From: Protopterus annectens
Lineage: Eukaryota; Chordata; Ceratodontiformes; Protopteridae
Direction: 5' to 3'
Assembly (NCBI RefSeq): GCF_019279795.1
Contig: NC_056738.1
Span: 407,661,380 to 407,725,379 of the forward strand
DNA length: 64,000 bases
In this document: positions 32,005 to 43,196 of the stretch, one piece after another
How the letters are laid out: each line of letters opens with the position of its first letter
How positions within the stretch are numbered: position 1 is the stretch's first letter
Program-made: the position numbers and the translations under genes
The notes under the pieces: generated by a model
Seen by the model: only the letters and a program-made list of their open reading frames with translations
What the model was told of the DNA's origin: nothing
Databases searched by the model: none

Positions 32005-32206
32005 GGCAAGAAAAGACTGAGGATATGACGTCGGTCATGCGCATTTGTACCCTGACGTCCTGATGTCAGTCAAATGCGCCCTGACCGACGTCAGCCTTAT
32101 ACTTTGATATTCGGGCCGACCGAGGACAGCGGACTACCCAAGTGTAAGGACTGCAGCAATGTGGATCTTCGAACATCTACATTTATGGTAGGTACAAAAC
32201 TGTACT
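32005..32206. repeat. Right inverted terminal repeat (copy E)
   Basis: Starts GGCAAGAAAAGACTGAGGATA and runs through the inverse of the left ITR to about 32165. It then has the right-only extension TCGAACATCTACATTTATGG...ACTGTACT. Confidence 0.92.
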
Positions 32207-33890
32207 TTTCTGTGAAGAAACTATTGAATGCGTTAGCAATGTTTACAGGGCACTGTTGTTTGCAAGTTGTTGGAGTGGGGGTGGTTGCCTGGCCTGGGTG
32301 CAGGAGCTTGTTTAAGCCTGCCCAGAATTTTTGTGGATTATTAAGGTGTTTGTGTTGGAGGTGGAGGAAGAAGTTTTTTTTATCATTTAAGATCATTCTT
32401 TTAGTTTAATTTCTAAGTTGCGGAAGGTTTGGTGGGAGTGTGGGTCTTTAGAGGTACATGTGACCCATATCTTGTTTCTAGATAGGATTTTGGATTTTGT
32501 TTCCTTAGAGAGCCATGGTGCGGTTTTGGTTTTAGTTCTAATGGACCGTATTGGAGCATGGGAATCTAGAATCTTGAGGAAGGTGGTGTTGAAGTAGATA
32601 ACTGCCTCTTCAAGAGGAAGAGACTTGAGTATTGTCCAGTTGTGGGCTTTAAGTTCAGTTTGAAAAATGGGCGTTGAATTTATTATTGTTCCTGATTTTT
32701 TTTATGGTTGTAAGAAGGGGGTGATTTTCTTGAATTTGATAACATAGGTGAGTAAGTGATCACTCATGTCCTCTGGGTGAGTACCTGCTGAGTACTGGTC
32801 AGGATCTTTATTAGTAAGGATCCAGTCCAGGATGCTGTCTTTGTTTTGGGGTTTACCTAGTCTGGTAGGAGTGGATATGAGCTGAGAAAAGCCATGTAGA
32901 TTTATGCTGCTAGATGGGGAGCTAGATGAGAAAGAATTCCAATCGATGTTGAAGTCACCTAACACTATGGATTCCTGGGGTGAGTTTGAGTTAACCAGTG
33001 GAGAAAGTCCTCTAAGGTTTTGTTATTATTGTTGCCTGGGGATGTAAATACATGCTATATTTATGCTTTTATGTTTGTTTGGTTGAAGTTTTACAAGTAG
33101 AATTTCGCATTGTTTGTTAGGAGGGGTTGTGGAGAGGCAAGGGAGATTTGTAATGTATTTTTGTAGAGTATGGCTACACCGCCACCTTTACGAGTTATTC
33201 GGTCTGCTCTTAGTATATCATACCCTAGTGGGATTATCTGTGTGTCTTTCGTACTTGGTTTAAGCCAGGTTTCTGTGAGACATAGTAGGTCTGGGGAACA
33301 AGTAGCTAAAAGGGCATGTAGGTTGTGAATCTTATTGTTTACACTTCTGATGTTTAGATGACAGGTCAGAAGAGAGTTAAAGGGTCTAGAGTTTAGATTG
33401 AGAAGTGGAGGGGAGGATAGGGTAGAATTAGAATTGAGTGGAGGGGAAGGGGGTTGGGGTGGATATCACCATCTGTGGCTAGTCTGTGATTCAGAGTGGT
33501 AATGAATTTGAGGGCTTTGAGTAGAAGTTTGTAGTAATGTTTATCATTTGGCCTAATATTGGTAGGTTTGATAATTACATAGCGTTCGAGTTCTAACAAG
33601 GAGGGTGAGTAGGGAAGTTGAGTCATGGCCTCTGTTGTTAATTATGGGGGAGGGGTTGGTTTGGTAGCCTGGGTGGTGGAAGCCTATGTAAGACCAGGTT
33701 TCATATAGGGTAGCTAGGTAAGGGACAAGTAGGAGGAAAAGAGTTAGTATGATAAGCTTCCTGGGTGGTGTCATATTCTGTTTGATCTTAGAGGGTAGTG
33801 AGGTACAGGAAGTTAGTGGACAGTAGGGGAGTGGTTTGAGGTTATAAAAGCACGAGTACTGGGGGTGGGAATAGGGGCAGGGCGGAGCGA
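32207..33890 (-). pseudogene. LINE 5' part: N-terminal region and APE endonuclease
   Basis: Minus-strand coding, 5' end near 33890. An N-terminal open stretch (33553-33894) has a hydrophobic segment (LIILTLFLLLVPYL). It is followed in another frame by DGDIHPNPLP near 33450-33475, similar to the GDxxxNPGP motif found near the start of many LINE proteins. Endonuclease signatures follow: LGDFNIDWN near 32940-32962, LDWILTN near 32820, and MSDH near 32760, the last matching the catalytic SDH of APE endonucleases. The protein reaches NAFNSFFTEK at 32207, where copy E cuts in. Confidence 0.8.
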
Positions 33891-33900
33891 GCACGAGCGG

Positions 33901-34899
33901 ACAGTGCTCGCAGAGCGGGGTTTACTCTAAGACACTAGAGCCCAGGTTTCAAGATGTAACTCCTGAATAATTAACTTGCAGGTGAGTAATCTCGTCTAAA
34001 CAAACATCAGGTTCAATTCCTATGCTTTGGGAGCTTGTTTTAAAATTTTATAGCTGTTTGCCTTAGTTTTAGAGTGTGTTCTGTAGTTTAAGTGGAGTAT
34101 ATGCAAACAAGCTTGGATTTTTTGTTTGGGTAAGCCTAGGGAGATTCGTGCTAGTGCTGAGGACCCTTAAATAATACTTTACTTTAAAGTCTATACTAAA
34201 ATGACCAGATAATGACCTGTTTTGTTTTTACAGGTTGTGGGCAATAGTAGAGTAGTCGCTCGAAAAGGGCGAAGTTCTTTTCTGCCTCACGCTGTGCAGG
34301 GGAAGACCTGGGAGGGATAGAGAGAGAGCTTGATTTCAGAGGCAGTCAGAAGCAGCTGTGTAGCTTAAACAACATTAGACTACCTGAGGAAATCCTAAAC
34401 TATGTAGTAAAATCTTTACATATAGCATAAATCACTATAACACATTAGCATTTTACTGCAACAGTGCCTTATGACTGAGAGTCAAAGAATGTTGAATATC
34501 CTGCTTCTCAAAACATATACAGAAGGCTCTCAATTTTCACTCTAATGAACAGCCCTGCAAAGAGCTTGTCATACTAAAGTCTGGTTACCAAACACATTTA
34601 GCTTTAGAGACACAACCTATGCCTATTGTGATCTGTCCGGAGGCAGTGGTTGTGGATATTGGTACTGAAATCTGATGTTTTTCCATAATTTTTGGTAAAA
34701 TTTCCTAACTTTTTGTAAATGTTTCCCATTTTCTAGTGTTCCTGCAGGATTGCTGAAATTGTCTGATTTTTCTTTTGCTCCATGTTTATGTATGTGTAAT
34801 TAGCAAAGGTGGTGGAGGGGGGCACATCAAGTAGTGTAGCTTGTTACTTTTAAAGTGCACTTTATTTGTTGAAGTGTTGGGGCCATCACTGCCCGGGTT
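33901..34899. other. LINE 5' flank or leader and unassigned intron
   Basis: GC-rich start (GGGCGGAGCGAGCACGAGCG near 33880-33900) may be the LINE's 5' leader or promoter. The rest shows no domain or exon. A GCAGGTGAGT-like site at 33978 is a possible splice donor, but no coding sequence goes with it. Confidence 0.4.
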
Positions 34900-36340
34900 T
34901 CATACTCTGGATAGGAACTTGAGATCAAGGAGGATGAAAACTGAGTAATACTGTTGATCTCATGCCATGAGTACATCATTAAAAATCTATGTGTCATCTT
35001 CAAAGTCAGGAAAGAAATAGGTTCTTGAAGTTAGGTTCCTTTAATCAGAAATCAAGTTGTGCATCTACCAGCTTCTTGGGAACCTTATGAGGAAATGAAA
35101 TTTTAGAGATAGGATGTAACTTTTACCATTACTGGTGAGGTCCATTGAAGGTATTTAAAGAATCAAGTCACCAAAGATGCCCGATTTTGGAGGACATGAC
35201 TGTCTTAAACGTGACAGGACTGTGATCTAGACTAGATGTGATGAGCCTGGTTAGGCAAGATTCTGGACCGCACATTGTTTGCTTATCATTTTTACTTTTA
35301 TACCTGTTTACTGTGAAGTCACTGCCACGATCCCCATCACCCATTCTTTTCTCTTTGTGGGACAAGAGCATAGCCAAGGAGTCTGTCATTCAGTCAGTGA
35401 TTGGAGGGTTTTATTTATATGCAGATGGTTGCCATTGCAGCTCTCCATTTGTGTGGCACAAAGCATGTCTAGAGGGCTGTGATTAAATAGTGTTTCTAGT
35501 GGTTCTGATAGGTAGTGCTTCATTCTATTTAGGAGGCATCCTGGGATATTATTGAGCCCATTGATGTGGTGGTATTCTTGGCTTTGGAGAGCATGTTGAG
35601 GACCTGCTGTTTAATGGTAGTTTGGAGGGCATACCACTCAACTCTACAGATTTTCACAGAATGCCCAGAGTTTTGCCTTATATTTTCGTCCATTTTTCAT
35701 AAAATTGTTTTCTGGCAAGTTAGTGGCAAATCATTAAAGACTGGATTTAGAAAATGAGACATTTGAGTTTCAGACTTCATACCCTTCAGAAAATTCATGC
35801 TAATGCAAAACATGCTATTCTATCACCTTTCTAAGTTTGTAAGAGCGATATTAAAAAATGTTCCCTATTTTTGGGCTTTTGTCCCACTTTAATTCATGGC
35901 TTTGTCCAGATTTCTTGCTCTGAGGTTGAGAGGTATGTTTTTTTTTGAGGGGGGGGGGGCTGGGAAACAAGGTAAAACTGGAGTTTAATTTGTTGGCCAG
36001 TAGACTTGCTATTTCTCTCAGCTCATATTTGGTGGTTCCATTCAAAATTAGTTTTGCACATTGTTGTGTACTGTTTTTGAGATTGCAGGCATAGCTAAAG
36101 AAAGCCGTAGGATTGTCCTTAGTATGGGAGGATATATTTACCTCATGTTTGGCTTTGGTGGACTCTTGTCTTCTGAATTGCCTGTTTAGATTGATGAGAG
36201 AAACTTTTTCATAAACATTGCACTTCCTTATTTTTGCCTTGACTTTCTTCCTTTTGTTGTGTAATCTTTTTATGTTGGGATTCCCACAGAGTGATTTTTT
36301 TTTTTTGTTGGTGTGTTTCTGCTTATTCCTGATGAGCACA
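34900..36340 (-). pseudogene. Second LINE remnant (EN-RT linker and RT start)
   Basis: The minus strand at 35851-36339 reads a Lys-rich stretch, then TKDNPTAFFSYACNLKNSTQ and SLLANKLNSSFT. This resembles the segment between endonuclease and reverse transcriptase in CR1/L2/Rex-type LINEs (usually NPKAFYSYV... and LNxFFxSVFT). Further on, near 35500-35560, the frame reads NNIPGCLLNRM and ETLFNHSLDM, typical of the RT N-terminus (DxIPxxLLK..., LFNxSL). RT catalytic motifs were not found. The boundaries are estimates. Confidence 0.55.
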
Positions 36341-36417
36341 GCTGTCTCTGTGCATCTGTTGAGATGCTAGTACAAGGTCTCAGTTCCGCATTGTCAACAG
36401 TGTTCTCAGGGCTTTTA

Positions 36418-36452
36418 TTGTGTGTGTGTGTGTGTGGGGGGGGGGGGGGGGA
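36418..36452. repeat. (TG)n(G)n microsatellite
   Basis: TGTGTGTGTGTGTGTG followed by a G run. Other homopolymers in the window lie at 951-964 (T), 6576-6587 (C) and 39484-39498 (G). Confidence 0.9.
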
Positions 36453-36599
36453 TTTTGCCAGGTTATCACTTAATAGTAGGAAGTTTGCCTTAGAATATCT
36501 CCAAAATGTTCCAAGATTGGCAAGGGTCCCGGGTTTTGTTATTTTAGAAGACAGCCTTATGATTTGACTTCATCAGAGAGGACATTACGAGGTGAGGGG

Positions 36600-37891
36600 T
36601 AGTGTTCCCTCATGTCGGTGAGAATCCATAACCACCGTGTTCTTGCGCATAGTAGATGTATGAACTGTTTGCTCCAAAGTGTCTCTCTTGACGAAGTCCA
36701 AGAATCTCTGGGCCTGCACATTTGGAGTGGTGTATGATTCCCAGTTTATAGTGGGGGTACTTAGTCACCAGTGAATGTTATTGGGTTGAATGGTGAGTGA
36801 CTCCATTAAGTTTAACTATGTGTTATGGGTTTTCTGAGTCAGAGGGGAAATATTGTACTTTGCCTGTGGTGATTTGGACATGGATAAACTCAAGCATGTT
36901 GTACTTTGTCCTCCTGCGAAATGATGCTTCTATTTCAGCAACAGATTTCGAGACTACATAGGAAATAACCTTTCATGGCCACCAGGTGAACTGCTGCTGC
37001 AGACAAGTTATGGAACAAACTTTCCTAATAAGATTGTGGTATATTCCAAATAAAAATATCTGAGTGTCATCTCTATATAAAAAAAAAAAGGATGTAACTA
37101 GTCTTGCAGCCATGGCATAAGCTAAGGAGTTATCTCAATCAGAATATAACCTTGCTGTTATCCCCTGCTTTACTATCCATGCTTTGTAGGTGCTACTGCA
37201 CGTTGCCATATCTGTGGTGCAGTTTTGTTTCTTCAGTTTCATTTTAGAGAATACTTTTTTTTGTATTACTTTCTGCTGTTTGTTTCAGCGCTTGTGATGC
37301 TATGGTACATATCATAGCAAACAGTACAGAAATTTCTTTTCAGTGTATTTTGATCTATTTTTGCTTAATTAGAAGTTAAGTGCTTTTGCCTGTGTTGCAT
37401 ATGTGTATATCTGTATAATATGGGTGTGTACATGTATGCGTATATCTGTCCATATATTGTTTCCTGTATTTGTTGGTGTGTGTGTGTTCTGTAACTAGTA
37501 GTACTTTTATTTTGGTGAGTTTTTTCTGGGGTTTCCCTGGTGGGAACTTAAATTTGCCAAATGAAATCGATGGATACATAGGCAGGTAAACTCAATGACG
37601 TGAAATTCACCCTTTGACAATGCTGGAAGACGTTTGTTTTGTAGAAAGCAAGGTGCTCATTTTCAACGTACTGCACTAGCTTCTTTTCAAAATGTACAGC
37701 TCTAGCACATTCTTGCGTAACTTTTTACTGGTTGCCAGCTGTAATGCTTGTTTTGCTGTTTTGCTACAGAGAGAGCAAGCAAGCTTTCCCCATTACTTAT
37801 TTCCCTCAGTAGCAATGTTGGTAAACATGTTTGAGCAGTTAAGTTTTAAAGATGAAGTCCTTTTCACCTGCTTTATTCCTTCTTATTTTAG
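36600..37891. other. SF3B2 intron, upstream of first exon in window
   Basis: No coding domain recognised except perhaps a LINE C-terminal scrap near 36940-37060. Ends with a polypyrimidine tract and acceptor (TTATTCCTTCTTATTTTAG) directly before the exon at 37892. Confidence 0.6.
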
Positions 37892-37991
37892 TACCGAGAC
37901 ACCACAACTGTTCACAGTGCTTCCTGAAAGGAGAACTGCAACTGTTGGTGGAGCCATGATGGGTTCAACACACGTTTATGAAATGACAACA
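37892..37991 (+). CDS. SF3B2: SF3B2 internal exon (splicing factor 3b subunit 2)
   Basis: 100-bp exon between a TTTTAG acceptor and a GTAAGT donor. One base completes a split codon, then the frame reads TETPQLFTVLPERRTATVGG and AMMGSTHVYEMTT. This is the conserved block near the C-terminus of vertebrate SF3B2 (SAP145), a U2 snRNP SF3b component needed for branch-site recognition in the nucleus. Vertebrate orthologues carry nearly the same words (QLFTVLPE, TATVGGAMMGSTH). It ends in phase 0 and joins in frame to the exon at 58992. I know the match from memory of the family and have not aligned it. Confidence 0.93.
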
Positions 37992-38771
37992 GTAAGTGGA
38001 TTGCAGTTGCCATTTTCTTTCTTCAGTGATGTTTGTTTGCTAGTAGGCATACTGTAAAAAGTAATCTTCCAATAGATGTCAGTTTTCATTTTTGTAGCAG
38101 TGTACATTTGAGCTGTCTTGCATAGCAGCAACCACAGCCATCTGTGTGAGAACTTTTAAATGGGTGATATCCTTAGGTGGCACCGTTAACTTCCACACAC
38201 TGTTTCATTAGTTATTCAGTAGTTTTATATCTTTGTATTCCACGTGCATGCAATCTGGGAAATATTCAGTTTTGTTTTGCTTTTAAATTGTCACTTATCA
38301 GCATTCTTTTGTATGTAATGCGTTTTTTTTGCTGTTTTACAGTCTTTTGGTTCACTATTTTATTGCCACTGAACCAAAATGTAGTTTGTTGTCACTGATG
38401 ATCATTTAGTTTATCTACTGTTACCTGCCATTGATTCGGATACATCATGGTTTGAATTATCTTTTATTTTAGTTAAATTTTAGGGAATTTTTAAAATGTC
38501 TGTATTCAGCCAGTCTAACCAACTCTGTTGGAACACAAACTTTACTAACGCATCCTAGAGGTACAAACATTTGTTTGGTTTTATTAACACCTTTATTGAA
38601 TTATCACTTAAGACCTAGACAAGCTTACATTTATATAAAAGACGACAAACCATATTAATATGTTCACATATATTTTTTAGACTATTATATGTCCAGCATT
38701 ACATAAATTGCTGAATTCCTGTCTTTTCATAAACCTCACTCCTCCGTCAAATCATTATTCTGCATGTATTG
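37992..38771. other. SF3B2 intron, 5' part
   Basis: Follows the GTAAGTGGATTG donor. No gene or repeat recognised before the left end of copy G at 38772. Confidence 0.7.
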
Positions 38772-38950
38772 ATGTCCTTCTATTCCACTGTTGCAGTATT
38801 CAACTAGCGGGTTTACCCTTCTTCCTTCCAGTCTCATCTGGCCAAGTTTCCAAAGTTTTTCAGTCTCAGTAGGTGCGTCAGACGTCTGCCATGGCTGCTG
38901 AAGTGTGGGCCATAAAAGTGACATCTGCACGCACCATCCCTCAGAACTTT
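38772..38950. promoter_or_regulatory. Left terminal repeat and promoter (copy G)
   Basis: Terminal region with CCATAAAAG at 38910 and the initiator CTCAGAACTTTT, A at 38943, about 32 bases from the TATA position. The same CTCAGAACTTTT initiator is found in copy H. The right ITR is lost, so the extent of the repeat cannot be measured. Confidence 0.55.
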
Positions 38951-39068
38951 TCAGCTGCCAGTCGTACGCCAAGTGCTCCTGTTGTTCGCGGACGTCGGAT
39001 CTCAAATTTTCAGATAAGTACCCCATTGGGGAGCTCTTCAGTCATACAGTTTAAATTATAGCTTGTTT

Positions 39069-40830
39069 ATGTCATCCAGAAAGGGCTAGTGTAACTGTGG
39101 TCAGCAGATTCTCCACAAAGACGCACACGACCAGTGTCTCTCTTGTTTGGGTAAGGAACACGACTACGAAAACTGTACAGTCAGTAAGTCATTTGTCCCT
39201 AAGACCTTGCGTTGTCATCTTCAGGCCTTGAACCTGTATTTAGAAAATCAGAGACTAAAGCAAATAACATTGGGGATGGAGGCCACGCAAGACATCCCGT
39301 GTGAACCGCCGAAGAAGCCCAAGACCCTGCAGACTACTTCTTCAGCTACACCTCTACAACCTCAGCCTGTGGCCCAAATAGGCCTGGTCGAGGACGTGGC
39401 ATCTGCCAGCAGTGATATAGCGGGTACCTTAGAGGATGCCACACAATCAAGAGCAGAAGTCACGTTCATAGATGTAGATGCCGGGGGGGGGGGGGGGGAC
39501 CAGTGTTCACTCCGGGTTTGTCGGATTCTGCCTCTGCCATCCCTGCTCCTACACTGAAGCCTCTGGCTACCCGGACACCTGAAAGGCCCCTTAAGAAAAA
39601 ACAGAAATCGAAACATCTGTCCCTGCTGAACAGCCTACCAACTGGCAAGTTTTTAGCCAGAATCTGTTTAATGCCTTCATGGCTCTTAGGCCGGAGACTA
39701 CCACCACCCCCAGTTCTGTGCCTCCCCTCCTCAGCCCTAGGCCTGTTATCCCTGGAAGTAGGCCTGAACAGTTGGAAGAGGAAAAGTTCTCTGACTCTTC
39801 AGAAGACTCCCTCTCTTACTCCTCACAGATTTCCTCCCCCTGGGTTATGGATCCCCAGAGGAAGGCTCTATTGAACCAGATTCCCCTGTGGAAGATTTAA
39901 TCTTTGGGGAAACTATCAATAAAATGAGGGATTATTTCAAATGGGAATCTTCAGATATGACTGAAGTACAGAAAATATTTTATGGCTTGATCCAAATGGA
40001 CACTCCTAGTCCAACTGCAATCCCTTCTATTCACCCAGCCTTATTGGTGCCTCTGCTTCCATAAACCTAGATTCACAACCTCCAGCCCCTCGCAGGGCTG
40101 ACAGACTTACAAAGTACCTCAGACAGAGACATTCTTGGTTAAACGTCCTCCAGCTGATCCAGCTACACTCTCCATTTCGACTGATAGGCCTTCCAAGCTC
40201 CTTCCTACTACTACCATTTTCCCTGCTGATAAGGACAGCAAGACCGTGGAGAGGTTGGGGAAGAAAATATATACTGCTTCCACCTTGTCCTTCAGAGCAA
40301 CTAATTACCAAATGCATATTACTAAATATTCACTAGCACTTCTAGACAAGGTATGTAAGGAACTAATTGACATCCCAGAATGTGCAGCAAAAACCTCCTC
40401 GTCTTCCCTGCTCGCCCTTACTGCTGAGGTCAATAAACATTTTCTGAGATACAGCTATGATGCTATTGATGACTCAGCCAGGTCAGCTGCATCAGCTTCT
40501 GCACTCAGAAGGGAGTCATGGCTGTGCCTTCAACTGTTCCCTGACGACTTTAAGGCAAAGCTCATTGATGCTCCCTTAGATCAGACAGCCCTGTTTGGTG
40601 AAAAAGTGGCTTAACTCTCACGTCCTTACAACAAAAAGGCAAGGAATTACAGGACCTTTAACATCTGTTAGTCTTACCTGTTCCCAAGTTTCATAGAAGT
40701 TATACTTCTAAGATTCAATTTATCAGGAAAGCCTCTAGGCCCTTGGACGACTCCAGGCCCAGAAAACCCACAAGAAGACCTGCCAGAACATCTCCTTCCA
40801 CAAACCAAAGGCCTCCCTTTCCCGATAGGG
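39069..40830 (+). pseudogene. gag-like protein (copy G)
   Basis: Starts at ATG 39069 (MSSRKG then a TAG). The following bases keep the Cys/His array CNCGQQILHKDAHDQC and SCLGKEHDYENC near 39090-39180. A linker with a G run (39484-39498) breaks the frame. The C-terminal block is open at 40135-40614 (GKKIYTASTLSFRATNYQMH; RYSYDAIDDSARSAASASAL). Acts presumably like the other gags; here clearly dead. Confidence 0.75.
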
Positions 40831-40849
40831 TAGGTCATGTCTGACTGCC

Positions 40850-42651
40850 TGCCAAGCCACTACCTACCTCCCCTCATCCCTTCCCCTACCAGACCGTGTC
40901 TCTCACTGTCTCCCTGCCTGGGAACAAATCACCTCAGACAAATGGGTTCTGTCCATCCTAAGGGACAGGTACTTCATGACTTGGATATGTCCACCTATAA
41001 AACTAGGAATGCCCCAGCCATCCCCAAGTCAGCTTCCCCTTCTGGGTCAGGTTCTACAAACCCTCTTAGATCAGGGCACTATAGAATGCATGCCCTCAGA
41101 ATCAAAAAGAAAAGGCTTTTACTCAAGAATTTTTCTGGTGTCCAGAAAGGACTGACCTTGGAGGCCCAGTTTAGACCTCTCACGCCTAAATCCTTTCCTC
41201 AAGGTACCTACTTTCAGGATGCTCATCCTGCCTACTCTCCTTCTGCCCCACGGATTCATGACAACCATGGACATTAAGGATGCCTACCTCCATATCCCTA
41301 TCAAACCCACCTTCAGAAAATACATGAGATTCCCAGTTCCAGTTCTGTGCATTACCCTTTGGGTTGTCTCCTGCCCCCAGGGTATTCACAAAGTGTCTGG
41401 CTCCAGTCAATGTGTACTGTCGAACCCAAGGAATCCATATCTTCCCCTGCTTTAGACTATCTACTAATTCAGGCAGTAGATCAGAACACCCTATGCCTTC
41501 ACACCAGGACTCTTGTACAACTCCTGGAGTCCTTAGGATTCCTGATAAACTTCCCGAAATCCAATCTGGAACAAACACAGGACATAGTCTTCTTGGGCTT
41601 CAGAATTCGGACAGGTATCATGAAGGCATTCCTATCTCCAGAAAAGGTGGTTTCCCTGTTCCCGTACCCATTGGCTGCCCTTCAGGCATCTCACCTGACT
41701 GCAAGGCAGTTTCTGAGACTTCTAGGCTACATGGCAGCTACCATCCCCATGCTACCCCTTGCAAAACTGCAGTGCTACCTGACGTCGGTCTGGACCCAGC
41801 ACACTCTCACTCTCTAGAGTTCAAGATCCCCTTACGTCCATGCTTAATGAAATAACTGAGATGGTGTGTGACCCAGGTATCCCACAACCCAGGGCTTCCT
41901 CTTCGGATCCAGATTCCCTCTCAGATGATACACACAGATGCCTCAGATCTAGTGTGGGGAGCCACAGTAGGACAAATGAAAGTGCAAGGTTTGTGGACAG
42001 ACGGACACAAACTAGACCACATAAATGTCAGAGAAATGAGAGCGATCCTTCTAGCTCTCCAAGCCTTCCACCCCTTCCTAGAGCAAGGCACCCTCAAGAT
42101 ATACACAGACAACACCACTGTCCTGTGGTATAGCAATAAACAGGGAGGGACAAGAGCCTACCTCCTATGCAGGCTAGCTCTTCAGGTATGGGAACTGGCC
42201 ACCTCACAGGGCATCACCCGACAGGCAGCCTACATTCCCTCTCTTCACAACACTCCGACAGTCTCCTAAGCAGAACCAGGTCGAACAACCACAAATGGAT
42301 GCTTCAGAGGACACCTTCCTGAATCTGGTCCACAGGTGGGGTACACCTCAGATAGACCTGTTCACCTCCTCCATAAACAGGCAACTCCCGGGCTACTGCT
42401 CTAGGACTCATGACCCCAAGACACTGGCAACAGATGCCTTCTCAATAACCTGGAAAGGGAAATGCTTGTATGCATTCCCTCCCTTTCCCGTGATACATAA
42501 GGTACTGCTGAAGATTCAGCAGGTCTCTCCAAAAAACTTGTTGGTGACTCCCTACTGGCCAAGACAGCCCTCTTCTCCTTTTGTCCAAGGGCAATCATCA
42601 CAAGTTACTCCCCTCAGTGGACTTAATCACACACAGCACAAGGGGACTTAG
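40850..42651 (+). pseudogene. RT-RNase H-methyltransferase-like polyprotein (copy G)
   Basis: RT: MTTMDIKDAYLHIPI near 41255, a PQGIHKVSGS-type region near 41380, and the active site near 41450 reading LDYLLIQA, where D-D has become D-Y. RNase H is open at 41868-42269: IHTDASDLVWGATVGQ near 41925 and YTDNTTVLWYSNKQGGTRAY near 42100. Methyltransferase-like at 42295-42651: QIDLFTSSINRQLPGYC near 42350, YAFPPFPVIHKVLLKI near 42470, VTPYWPRQPSS near 42543. Inactive RT. Confidence 0.85.
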
Positions 42652-42662
42652 ATACACCCACA

Positions 42663-42945
42663 GTGGTAGTCTCTACAGCTCACTTTGTGTCTAATAGGAT
42701 TCTGATCCTCTTTAGATGCCTGTATAACGAGGGCATGCTCAATGTCCTGCAGGAGGCCTGGAAACCCAACACAAGGAAATCCTACACTGCTAAATGGAAA
42801 AGGTTTTCTGTTTGGTGTCACAAAAGGCAGTTGGATCCACTGCAAAGCGATATGCCTCTAATCCGGTCTTACCTGTGGGAACTGACGCAGACAGGACTCG
42901 CTTACTCATCTCTGAAAGCACACTTGTCTGCGATTTCTGCCTGAT
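42663..42945 (+). pseudogene. Tyrosine recombinase, N-terminal third (copy G)
   Basis: Reads NRILILFRCLYNEGMLNVLQ, EAWKPNTRKSYTAKWKRF, and LAYSSLKAHLSAISA, then stops. This is the core-binding part only; all catalytic residues are missing because the element ends here. Confidence 0.83.
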
Positions 42946-43196
42946 TCCAGGATCTCCTGGTTATTTTTCTTGTTATAGGCTCCCTAAGTTTCGCAATGAA
43001 CATTTCTACTTTCTGTTGACTAAGTCTTTGTGATAAAAGTTTTTGTGCTCTAGAGTTGTCAAAAAAGGTTGCTCAACAGCAGTCTTTCTAAATGCATGCA
43101 TATTATCCAGATACTCCCTTATTTTTCTCTTTAGCACTGTGTAGTTGTGCCCCTTGTTCTGTGGGATTCCCTTTGTTCTCAAATACTTTACCCTTT
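42946..43196. other. Junction sequence after copy G
   Basis: No domain recognised on the + strand. Probably the downstream end of the minus-strand L1-like remnant. Confidence 0.35.

Larger units (their letters stand above)
26718..32206 (+). mobile_element. DIRS1-like retrotransposon copy E, full length (5489 bp)
   Basis: Complete element inserted in the LINE. Left end ATGTTCTTCATC at 26718, right end ...CAAAACTGTACT at 32206; the ICR (31738-31837) contains both ends fused. The flanks TGTATAG and TTTCTGTG are LINE sequence with no duplicated target. Among full copies this has the most open coding: gag 27033-28764 with one frame change, RT with the YLDD box intact, RNase H, methyltransferase-like domain, and a recombinase open for 1434 bases. 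Four or five single-base frameshifts remain. Its ITRs differ from those of B, C, D and F, so it is a separate subfamily. Confidence 0.95.
24797..33900 (-). mobile_element. APE-type LINE, split by DIRS copy E
   Basis: Minus-strand non-LTR retrotransposon in two parts: 24797-26717 (reverse transcriptase and 3' end) and 32207-about 33900 (5' part and endonuclease). Reading the minus strand, the frame comes to FNSFFTEK at 32207 and resumes at 26717 with QSLATQFKQTT, so copy E interrupts it cleanly. Total LINE sequence is about 3.6 kb. The 3' tail is an AAATA-type repeat at 24797-24815. EN plus RT and this tail suggest the Jockey/CR1/L2/Rex1 group; I cannot fix the clade without alignment. Many frameshifts. 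Confidence 0.83.
38772..42945 (+). mobile_element. DIRS-like copy G, 3' truncated
   Basis: Member of the second subfamily (with H). Left end ATGTCCTTCTATTCCACTGT at 38772. Contains promoter, gag, RT, RNase H, methyltransferase-like domain and the first third of the recombinase, then stops near 42945; no ICR or right ITR follows. The sequence after it leads into an L1-like remnant, so truncation by a later insertion or deletion is likely. About 4.2 kb remain. Confidence 0.82.

Noticed and set aside
26718-32206. Endogenous retrovirus or LTR retrotransposon
   Set aside because: There are no direct LTRs, protease or DDE integrase. The ends are inverted, an ICR is present and the integration enzyme is a tyrosine recombinase, all of which point to DIRS.
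26718-32206. Ngaro-type or PAT-type element
   Set aside because: Those have split direct repeats. Here the repeats are inverted and the ICR matches the fused ends, which is the DIRS1 plan.
33960-34000. GCAGGTGAGT as splice donor of another SF3B2 exon
   Set aside because: The sequence before it does not encode SF3B2-like protein and lies at the LINE 5' end.
36940-37080. Plus-strand LINE C-terminus with an A-rich tail (37080-37089)
   Set aside because: The reading SFATRFRDYIGNNLSWP is only weakly like the usual W-N-x-LP motif, and no RT precedes it on this strand.
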